DNA of 7,525 nucleotides from contig DAOWHI010000246.1 of assembly GCA_030641505.1 (NCBI GenBank), positions 1 through 7,525 of the forward strand. The letters are read 5' to 3'. Below, one piece after another: positions 1 to 6,179 of the stretch. Position 1 is the stretch's first letter. Each line of letters begins with the position of its first letter. A program made the translations under genes and the position numbers. This DNA comes from Gemmatimonadota bacterium. Its GTDB lineage: Bacteria > Gemmatimonadota > Gemmatimonadetes > JACCXV01 > JAHWKZ01. The notes under the pieces were generated by a model. It saw nothing but the letters and a program-made list of their open reading frames with translations. It searched no databases and had not been told where the DNA came from.

Positions 1-211
1 CCTGCCCCAGCCTGACAAATGTCGTACGGAGTCTTTCTGAAGGGGCGGCAACAGGCGAGCGGTTGGCAGCTGTATCGACGATAACGGCTTCCAGATGATC
101 CACAGCGGTCTGCGAGCCGAGCGCCAGCAGCATCTCATGAGCGCGCTCACGATCTGCACCTATGACCACCACGACAGAGAGGGAGACATTGTTAATTTTG
201 CTAGTGGTCAT
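1..211 (-). CDS. Glycosyltransferase family 2-like protein, N-terminal fragment (C-terminus beyond left edge)
   Basis: Seen: reading leftward from an ATG at 211, the frame stays open to base 1 and gives 70 residues. The protein begins MTTSKINNVSLSVVVV, continues with a helix-like stretch containing ALGSQT, then a second hydrophobic strand LEAVIVDTAAN, and ends at the edge with TTFVRLGQ. Family knowledge: a beta strand of the form VSVVIxTYxR, a helix ending SLxxQT and a strand EVIVVDxxS make up the nucleotide-sugar binding start of GT-A fold family 2 glycosyltransferases, and this order matches. Here the usual 'TYNR' is replaced by IGADRERA. Inference: a polysaccharide or cell-envelope glycosyltransferase. 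The frame is open upstream to about 454, so an earlier GTG or TTG start is possible. The ATG is preferred because similarity begins just after it and a possible promoter lies upstream. Its ribosome binding site is weak. Codon use and GC differ from the oxidoreductase operon to the right, to which it is unrelated. Confidence 0.6.
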   Translation of the reverse strand, partial: MTTSKINNVSLSVVVVIGADRERAHEMLLALGSQTAVDHLEAVIVDTAANRSPVAAPSERLRTTFVRLGQ

Positions 212-256
212 ACCCTGTTTTCCGTGAAATAAACTTAGCCCTTCGAGGCCTGGCAC

Positions 257-286
257 AATATGACGCGGATTCTTCACTCCCGTCAA
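257..286 (-). promoter_or_regulatory. Possible sigma-70-type promoter for the left-edge gene
   Basis: On the minus strand, TTGACG (281-286) matches the -35 consensus at five of six bases. After an 18-base spacer comes CATATT (257-262), matching the -10 consensus at four of six. Transcription would start near 250, leaving a leader of about 39 bases before the ATG at 211. The element sits in the AT-richer left segment and overlaps the stop codon of the truncated oxidoreductase frame. This is a consensus match found by eye, so a chance match is possible. Confidence 0.3.
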
Positions 287-3200
287 TATGGCGTCAGAAC
301 CGGCTTTTTCTTCCAATACCCTGAGTATGCCTGTTTCCAGGATTCTGTTCTGCGCCCCCGGTCCCCCGGAAGTATCGAAACCCGTTTCTGACCGGACTGA
401 AGCTGCCTGGAATACAGGTAGAATCCACAGAACCTGCACAGGCTCTTGAAATGTTCAGTCATTGGATCGTCGGTGTCGGGCAGTTGTTGCCACAAATCCC
501 AGTTGCGGCGCAACCGCTCGACGATCTCGGTGTCCTGCTTGACGGTGATCAGCGCTTCATCCGGACAGACCTCGACACAGATATTGCACCCCTTGCACGT
601 CTCCGGGTTGACGGTGATCGATAGCAACCCGCCGGAGCCTTTCTCCTTCGATTCGGGGACGTCAAAGAACGGCACCGTCTTGGCCAGCGGAAACTCCGAC
701 AAGACCGAATAGACAGCGGCGAACTCCTCATCCAGCTGCGCTCGGCGATCGGCATCCCAACCCAGCTTCGGTACCACGTTTCGGTACGCTGCTGCGGCGA
801 TCTCACCAAACCCATGGAACTCCATCCCCTTAAGCAGCTTCTGTGATTCTTGGGCGAGCGGCTTGGCGATCTGACGAATCCGCGCCAGCGAACGCCCGTT
901 GGTGGCAGTGTCGATCGCGGCGTTCCACAGCTCCTCGGTCGTGTTGACGAGCCCCGGAATCGCCGCGTCCGGGCACTGAACCCAACACTGGCTGCATCCC
1001 GTGCAGCGATCGGCCACGAACTCGGGCACCTCGAAACGGATGTCCGTCATGTCGCGGATCGTGCTGGACGCCGCCGGGATCGCGCTGATCGCGGTGAACG
1101 GATCGGCGATCACGTCCTCGCCTACGAGGCACAGGCCACACACCTGCTCGAAGAAACGACCGGGGTTGCCGATCCCATCGGCCGCATTGGGCACGTCCAA
1201 TAGCGCCGGGACGTGGCTCGCCGCCGACGGCTTGCTGACCAGGTCGGCCAGCTCCTCTTCGTCGAGCACCGGAACGACACGCGCCTCGTCAAAGCCACGC
1301 CGAATAACCCGATAGTTGTCGTCGACAACGCGCTCGCCGAGCTTGCCGAACTTCTGCTCGAGCTGATTTCGGATCCCCTCGAACAACCGCTCCTCGCTCA
1401 GGTTCTCACGCTCGAGAAACGGCGACGCAGCAAAGAACGCGCCCATGAACGCGGCTCCCTGCATCCGGTACCTGAGCTCGGGATCGCTCGCCTCCTCGTT
1501 GGCGATCGCGAAGCCGTCCACGGCGTACACCTTGAGCTGGCGCTCGCGTACGTCACGCCGTGCGGGAATCGGCAACGACCTCCACACTTCCTCGACCGGC
1601 TGATCGCCCTGGATCACGAACACGCCACCCTCAGAGAGGCCGGCCAACGGGTTGGAGTGACCGAACACGTTCGGATCCGGCGACAGCACCACATCGACAT
1701 GCTTGAGCTCGGCGTTGATCCGAATCGGCTCGTGCGCCAGCGTGCCGTAGAACGTCGTCGGTTGGCCCTTCTTCTCCGATCCGTACTTGGGGTTCGCCTT
1801 CACGTGGAGCCCGGCCAACTCGAACCCCGTCAACACTAGGTTCTTGCCGGTCGTGATCGCACCCCAGCCGCCGATCGAGTGGATCCGAATCGCGATCGAG
1901 TCCGGCGGAGCGAGATTGAGGTCGCCGGCCGACTGCAGAGCCAGCTCGCCCAGCTGGGGGTACTCGTCGAGTAATTCCTCCTGCCACAACTGGAGCTTGG
2001 GCAACTGCGTACCGTGACGCACGAAATCGATCCCCAGGTAGAACTGTCGCTGCTTCTTGCCCCCGGGCAGCATGTTCTCAACCGTGGCGACCAGGTCCCC
2101 CGGCTGGAGATCGCGGCTTCCGAACCCGAACCCGGCGGAGTAGAAATCAGGGGTCTCGTCGAACGAGAGCGCCGCCACCCCTGGATACGGCAGCGGCTCT
2201 CCCGCCCGCCCGTTCTCGAGCGCTTGAGACATGGCAGCTCGGATCTCGCGCAACACCGGCGGATCGACCGCCAATGGCTGGTCGACACGCTCGAGAACGG
2301 TGACGCCTTTCTTGCCACGCAGCAGACGCGTGACGAGATCGGCCGGAAACGGGCGGAACATCGTGAGATCGAGAACGCCGATCTTGAGGCCGCGAGTCTC
2401 GCGCAGATGATCGGCGACCGCCTCGGCGTTGGCGACCACTGAGCCCTGCCCTGCGAGCACGTACTCGGCGTCATCGATGCGGTAACCGCTGGCCCGCGCG
2501 TACTGGCGACCGGTCAGCGCAGCAAACTCGGCGATAGCGTCATCGGTGATCTCGCGCACGTGGTCGAAATAGAACGGTCGTTGCGCGGCCACACCCTGGG
2601 CGTAGGCGTCCTGGTTTTGTACGACGCCAAGCATGGCCGGATAGTCGAGGTCGAACATCTCCGGGATCCGCCGGCGCTCCTTGCCGAAGACCAATCGCTG
2701 CGCCGGGGTCGGCGACTCGATCATATCGCTCGGATCTCCGAGGTACTCCTTCACCAGCTCACGCTCCGGAAGCAACATCGATTCGATCACGTGGCTGGTG
2801 AGGAAACCGTCCTGCGCGACCACACCGGGGTTGAGCGACAGCTCGGCAACCCTATGCGCGATCAAGTTGAGGTCGGCACACGATTGAACGTCCTTGGCGA
2901 AGAACTGGAAGAAACCGGTGTCGTCAATGGCGTGGTAGTCGTCGTGCCCGGCATGGACGTTGAGCGCGTGCTTAGTCATCGCCCGGGCGGCGACGTTGAG
3001 CACGTAGGTGAGTCGCTTGCCGGCCGCGGCGTAGAGCGACTCGTGCATGTACGCGATCCCCTGCCCGCTCGAGAAGTTGGTGGCCCGCAGCCCGGTCATG
3101 CTCATGCCAGCGGTTACCGCCGCGGCGGCGTGCTCGCCCTCCGGCTCGAAAAAGATCAGCCGGCGGCCGTGCACGTTGGTCTTGCCCGATGCCACCGCTT

Positions 3201-3366
3201 GCGCCCAACCTTCGCCCATCTGGGTCGAGGGCGTGATCGGATACGCGCCAGCCCCCTCGCTGGCCGCCGTCTCCATCTCCACGACCGCAGTGCCACCGTC
3301 CAACGCTTCACGAATCCCCGGGTACGGCGGCGCTTTCTCGGTCGGCGGTTTCTTCTTGAAGATCAT
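283..3366 (-). CDS. Single-chain pyruvate/2-oxoacid:ferredoxin oxidoreductase-like protein, C-terminal TPP domain missing
   Basis: The family oxidatively decarboxylates a 2-oxoacid with CoA and TPP and passes electrons through [4Fe-4S] clusters to ferredoxin. In the 1027 residues, domain order follows the PFOR plan. Residues about 20-270 are the pyrimidine-binding alpha domain with AYPITPSTQ at 41-49. Residues about 300-430 are the transketolase-C-like domain. Residues about 490-680 are the gamma domain, with GGWGAITTGKNL at 499-510 and KANPKYGSEKKG at 523-534. A ferredoxin domain follows, with CxxCxxCxxxCP motifs at C788/C791/C794/C798 and C924/C927/C930/C934. The two motifs are about 125 residues apart, far more than in classic PFORs, and an extra CGLC sits at 743-746. 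The pyrophosphate-binding domain expected next, with a CxxCG motif and GDG...NN, is absent. After residue 976 come 51 unrelated residues to a TGA. Start: the ATG overlaps the upstream stop as ATGA. As it stands the protein should not be catalytic alone. Confidence 0.87.
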   Translation of the reverse strand: MIFKKKPPTEKAPPYPGIREALDGGTAVVEMETAASEGAGAYPITPSTQMGEGWAQAVASGKTNVHGRRLIFFEPEGEHAAAAVTAGMSMTGLRATNFSSGQGIAYMHESLYAAAGKRLTYVLNVAARAMTKHALNVHAGHDDYHAIDDTGFFQFFAKDVQSCADLNLIAHRVAELSLNPGVVAQDGFLTSHVIESMLLPERELVKEYLGDPSDMIESPTPAQRLVFGKERRRIPEMFDLDYPAMLGVVQNQDAYAQGVAAQRPFYFDHVREITDDAIAEFAALTGRQYARASGYRIDDAEYVLAGQGSVVANAEAVADHLRETRGLKIGVLDLTMFRPFPADLVTRLLRGKKGVTVLERVDQPLAVDPPVLREIRAAMSQALENGRAGEPLPYPGVAALSFDETPDFYSAGFGFGSRDLQPGDLVATVENMLPGGKKQRQFYLGIDFVRHGTQLPKLQLWQEELLDEYPQLGELALQSAGDLNLAPPDSIAIRIHSIGGWGAITTGKNLVLTGFELAGLHVKANPKYGSEKKGQPTTFYGTLAHEPIRINAELKHVDVVLSPDPNVFGHSNPLAGLSEGGVFVIQGDQPVEEVWRSLPIPARRDVRERQLKVYAVDGFAIANEEASDPELRYRMQGAAFMGAFFAASPFLERENLSEERLFEGIRNQLEQKFGKLGERVVDDNYRVIRRGFDEARVVPVLDEEELADLVSKPSAASHVPALLDVPNAADGIGNPGRFFEQVCGLCLVGEDVIADPFTAISAIPAASSTIRDMTDIRFEVPEFVADRCTGCSQCWVQCPDAAIPGLVNTTEELWNAAIDTATNGRSLARIRQIAKPLAQESQKLLKGMEFHGFGEIAAAAYRNVVPKLGWDADRRAQLDEEFAAVYSVLSEFPLAKTVPFFDVPESKEKGSGGLLSITVNPETCKGCNICVEVCPDEALITVKQDTEIVERLRRNWDLWQQLPDTDDPMTEHFKSLCRFCGFYLYSRQLQSGQKRVSILPGDRGRRTESWKQAYSGYWKKKPVLTPY
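436..448. other. Sequence breakpoint: oxidoreductase operon joined to unrelated DNA
   Basis: Homology-like coding sequence of the large oxidoreductase ends at residue 976 (codon 439-441), after MTEHFKSL. From here leftward the DNA drops to about 55% GC by hand count. The oxidoreductase frame picks up AGG, AGA, ATA and TCA codons that are uncommon in the operon, and a different frame carries a glycosyltransferase-like start at 211. No terminal inverted repeat, target duplication or tRNA is visible at the join. It may be a real rearrangement or a chimeric join made during amplification or assembly. The exact base cannot be fixed from one sequence. Confidence 0.6.
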
Positions 3367-4214
3367 GCCACCATGCTCTCTACAGATTCACGCTCCAACG
3401 GAAACTGCACGCCCTCGACCCACACGATCGACGCGGTCGGGCACCGCGCAATCGCCGCCGGCTCGGCGAGATCGATCTTGTCGTAATCGATAACCGCCAG
3501 ACCGGACTGCATCTCGATCAACCCGGGGGCGGCGTCCACAACGCACCGCTCGCAAGCGTTGCACGCCACCGCGCACACATCGGTCGCCGCTTCGCCCTCG
3601 AGCAAACAACGACACTGCACCAGAAGATGATGCTCGACCGGCATGATCACGAACAGGTCCAGCGGACATGCATCCACGCAGTCGCCGCACGCAGTGCAGT
3701 TCTCGAGGTCCACGACCGGCAGGTCGACGTCGTTCATATAGATCGCATCGAAATCGCATACCACGACGCAATCGGCCAGGCCGACGCACCCCCACGCACA
3801 CGCCTTGCCACCACCGCCGACCGCCACCGCCGCGCCACAGCTCTCCACACCGAAGTAGTCGGCCTTTCGGGGCGCCACGTCGGAGCCACCGGCACACAGC
3901 AACCGCGCCACAAGCGGGACCGCCTCGCCGGCTTCGACGCCCAAGTACTGTGCCACCTCCTGTCGCTCTTCTTGTCCCATCACGGTGCACTTGGCGGGCT
4001 CGATGTCGCCCTTGATCGTCGCTTCGGCAAACGCGCGACACCCACCCAAGCCACACGCGCCGCAGTTGGTGCCCGGGAGCATGTCGGTGACGTTGTCGAG
4101 GCGCGGGTCTTCCCACACCGCCAGCTTGCGGTGTGCGACCGCGATCAGGACACCAAACGTCAGGCCCACACCGCCGAGAATCGCCATCGAACCGAGAATC
4201 GTCTCCGGGTTCAT
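3363..4214 (-). CDS. rnfB: RnfB-like membrane-anchored polyferredoxin
   Basis: RnfB carries electrons between soluble ferredoxin and the membrane Rnf complex. Here it probably takes electrons from the neighbouring oxidoreductases (inference). Of 283 residues, about 5-27 form a hydrophobic N-terminal segment. An RnfB-type [4Fe-4S] domain follows with C51, C54, C59 and C76 (NCGACGLGGCRAFAEA). Next are C107 and C126, the RnfB signature ACAWGCVGLADCVVVC (C139, C143, C149, C153), a ferredoxin motif C173/C176/C179/C183, and a last domain with C218/C221/C224 and C258. In that last domain the other cluster's ligands are gone: A228 or A229 stands where Cys-Pro is expected, and KIDLAEPAA (246-254) stands in place of KCxxCGxC. 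Start: the ATG at 4214 overlaps the preceding TAA as TAATG and has GAGGAA eight bases upstream. An in-frame ATG at 4259 would add 15 unlike residues before the membrane segment. No rnfA, C, D, E or G is present in the window. Confidence 0.88.
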   Translation of the reverse strand: MNPETILGSMAILGGVGLTFGVLIAVAHRKLAVWEDPRLDNVTDMLPGTNCGACGLGGCRAFAEATIKGDIEPAKCTVMGQEERQEVAQYLGVEAGEAVPLVARLLCAGGSDVAPRKADYFGVESCGAAVAVGGGGKACAWGCVGLADCVVVCDFDAIYMNDVDLPVVDLENCTACGDCVDACPLDLFVIMPVEHHLLVQCRCLLEGEAATDVCAVACNACERCVVDAAPGLIEMQSGLAVIDYDKIDLAEPAAIARCPTASIVWVEGVQFPLERESVESMVA

Positions 4215-5236
4215 TATCCGGCTTCCTCGGTCGGCAGGTCGGCCTGCTGCAGGAGCCACGCGGCGAGCCGATCGCCCGGCTCGGCCGGTTCGTCGCCGTT
4301 GGCGCCACCGACCGCGACAGCCGGCGCCATCGTTCCGGTCGCAGCCATCGCGACCAGGGTCCGAAGATGACCGAGGTCCTCGGCCTGCCGAAAGGCGGAG
4401 ATCGGACCGCGCGCAACCCGCGGATCGTCCTCGGGCACGAAGTCGACCGACAACCGATCGGACAGCGTCGACCCCTTGGTCGGATCGTGGATGAACCGGG
4501 CCGCCGACTCGTTTACGAGCGCGGTTATCGCCGGTCCCGGCGCTTCACGCGCCCGATCGAGCACATCGATCTCGGCGCTCTGGGCGATGAACACGCTCGG
4601 GCTCACCAATCGCACCAACGGCGCTGGGGGTGACTCGCCGCGCACCAGCAGCACGATCTTGACCGCACCATCCAGGAATCTTCCCAAGCCGTCGGCTTGC
4701 AGCGCATCACCATCGACATCGACGATCAAGGGCGGCGCGAGCGCTCGCTCGGCGCGACTCCACCCGGCGAACGGGAACGACGACATCAACGGCTCGTGAT
4801 TGGGCAAGCGGTAGTGACCAGAGCGCGCGGCTTCAACCAACCGGGCGGTACCGAACACACGCCCGAAATCCGCCCACACCGCCGCCACTTTGGCTGGCAG
4901 ATCCTCTCCCGATGCGACCCGAACGCAGTAATCCTCGGGCTCCCGAGCCTCGATTTCAACTAGCACTTTGCGCGCCCGACCAACCGCCTCGGCCGCCACC
5001 GGGTCGAGACGCGGCTCCTCGGCCACGAGCGCGGCGAACCGCTGAGCGTCGATGTGCCCGGACGCGAACCGGCCGAGCTCGGACGCGGTCCGCTCGGTCG
5101 CCTCGCCCTCGCCGGCGGTCCCGGCCGTGAGCATCACATCGAGCTCGCCGATCGTGGTCGCGATCGCGGAGCGGAACGCGACCCTCGGCGACTCGAACGC
5201 CGAAAGCGCTTGCTCGATCCGTTCGTCAGACGGCAT
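4214..5236 (-). CDS. Uncharacterised 340-residue protein of the oxidoreductase operon
   Basis: I do not recognise this family. The protein is probably soluble and cytoplasmic, with no signal peptide or clear membrane segment. It has one cysteine (C104), so it is not an iron-sulfur carrier of the usual kind. The first about 100 residues look helical and acidic. Around 99-145 there is an aromatic-rich part (PEDYCVRVASG, WADFGRVFG). Residues about 168-225 look like a small alpha/beta core (PPLIVDVDGDALQADG, then VKIVLLVRG and PSVFIAQ). The last about 40 residues are Ala/Gly/Pro-rich and possibly disordered, ending with an acidic tail. It starts with an ATG overlapping the end of korB by 11 bases, and its TAA shares one base with the start of the RnfB-like gene. 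Coding is supported by length, GC-rich codon use like its neighbours, and these tight overlaps. An accessory, assembly or regulatory role for the oxidoreductase system is inferred only from position. Confidence 0.85.
   Translation of the reverse strand: MPSDERIEQALSAFESPRVAFRSAIATTIGELDVMLTAGTAGEGEATERTASELGRFASGHIDAQRFAALVAEEPRLDPVAAEAVGRARKVLVEIEAREPEDYCVRVASGEDLPAKVAAVWADFGRVFGTARLVEAARSGHYRLPNHEPLMSSFPFAGWSRAERALAPPLIVDVDGDALQADGLGRFLDGAVKIVLLVRGESPPAPLVRLVSPSVFIAQSAEIDVLDRAREAPGPAITALVNESAARFIHDPTKGSTLSDRLSVDFVPEDDPRVARGPISAFRQAEDLGHLRTLVAMAATGTMAPAVAVGGANGDEPAEPGDRLAAWLLQQADLPTEEAG
4223..4228 (-). promoter_or_regulatory. Shine-Dalgarno deciding the rnfB-like start
   Basis: The minus strand reads GAGGAA, eight bases before the ATG at 4214. 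This supports that start over the in-frame ATG at 4259. It lies inside the last codons of the upstream 340-residue gene, consistent with coupled translation. Confidence 0.6.
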
Positions 5237-6179
5237 GCAGATCCAACTCGTCTGATAGACGCGCCATCTTCTCCTCGGCGGTGATCACCGGCAACCGGCG
5301 CAGCTCTTCGTACCGCGGACGAGACTCATCGCGGAAGAAGACCCCGAGCCGCGTGCGTCCGTCTTCTTCGGCCAAACGCCGGGCGGCGTGGATATCGCTC
5401 GGATCGTGACGCACCTGGTTCTTGTAAGCGCTCTCGAGACCGTCGACCATGACCCCGTCTTCGTGAACCAGCAACTCGATCGAGTCCGGATTCTTGAGCC
5501 CCTCTTCGAACAGCGGCGCGGTGTACTTCGGACAGCGTTGCAGAATCCGCACAAACGCGAAGCCCTTGTGGTGGTAGGCCGCCTTGAGGGTCGCAAACAG
5601 ATGGGGCGGGATCCACTCGGCGGTCTGGGCCACGAACGACGCGTTGGTGATGCCCAGCGTCGCCTCGACCGGGTTGAGCGCCGGCAACCAGCTCCCTCGC
5701 GGTTGCGTATTGCTCGGATAGCCCTGCGGCGTCGTGGGCGAAGTCTGGTTCTTGGTCAGTCCGTAGATGTTGTTGTCGAGCATCAATGCCACCATGTCGA
5801 TGTTGTAGCGGGTGGCGTGAACCCAGTGGCCGGCGCCGATCGATGTGCAGTCACCGTCGCCCATCACGACGAACACGTCGAGGTCGGGCCGATGCAGCTT
5901 GATCCCGGTAGCGACCGGCAGCGCCCGGCCGTGAAGGCCATGAAAACCATATGTCTTGAGGTAGTGCGGGAATCGACTCGAGCATCCGATCCCGGATACA
6001 AAGACCGTCGTCTCGGGCCGGAACTGCTCGTCGGCCAACAGTCGTTGCGTGGCCGCCAGGACCGAATGATCGCCGCAACCCGGACACCATCGCGGGATCG
6101 GTCCCTCGTAATCGGCGCGTTCGAAGATCCGTTCGTCGTCCAACGCGCACTGCAGCAACGAATTGACTGGGATCGTCAC
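5226..6179 (-). CDS. korB: 2-oxoacid:ferredoxin oxidoreductase beta subunit (KorB type)
   Basis: This is the catalytic TPP and [4Fe-4S] subunit that, with KorA, converts a 2-oxoacid (probably 2-oxoglutarate) plus CoA to acyl-CoA, CO2 and reduced ferredoxin in the cytoplasm. The 317 residues are a normal length for the family. WCPGCGDHS (31-39) gives C32 and C35, GIGCSSR (63-69) gives C66, and QRCPKY (214-219) gives C216. Their spacing matches the four cysteines that hold the cluster in two-subunit enzymes. The TPP motif starts with GDGD at 107-110 and ends with NN at 136-137. It is followed by IYGLTKNQTSPTT, which is typical of KorB rather than pyruvate-type PorB. Start: a GTG at 6179 overlaps the korA TGA as GTGA, with a strong GGAAGGAGA just upstream. 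The end overlaps the next gene by 11 bases. Substrate preference is inferred. Confidence 0.95.
   Translation of the reverse strand: MTIPVNSLLQCALDDERIFERADYEGPIPRWCPGCGDHSVLAATQRLLADEQFRPETTVFVSGIGCSSRFPHYLKTYGFHGLHGRALPVATGIKLHRPDLDVFVVMGDGDCTSIGAGHWVHATRYNIDMVALMLDNNIYGLTKNQTSPTTPQGYPSNTQPRGSWLPALNPVEATLGITNASFVAQTAEWIPPHLFATLKAAYHHKGFAFVRILQRCPKYTAPLFEEGLKNPDSIELLVHEDGVMVDGLESAYKNQVRHDPSDIHAARRLAEEDGRTRLGVFFRDESRPRYEELRRLPVITAEEKMARLSDELDLHAV

Noticed and set aside
212..282. Transcription terminator after the oxidoreductase stop
   Set aside because: No convincing GC-rich hairpin followed by a T run was found on the minus strand in this short gap.
331..417. Imperfect inverted repeat, ctgtttccagg (331-341) and cctggaatacag (406-417), near the breakpoint
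   Set aside because: The arms are short and need a bulge, the loop is about 64 bases, and there is no target duplication or transposase. This is compatible with chance.
2560..3486. 308-residue plus-strand open frame
   Set aside because: It lies opposite the strongly supported alpha domain of the large oxidoreductase. It is rich in Arg, His and Gly as expected of an antisense shadow in GC-rich DNA and shows no family motif.
4215..4259. In-frame upstream start for the RnfB-like gene
   Set aside because: It would add MAPAAGRPADRGSRI before the membrane segment and overlap the preceding gene by 46 bases. The ATG at 4214 has a good Shine-Dalgarno and a TAATG coupling.
3388..4416. 342-residue minus-strand open frame overlapping the RnfB-like gene
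   Set aside because: It is the shifted frame of the RnfB-like gene and the end of its neighbour. It is extremely Arg-rich, with no motif.
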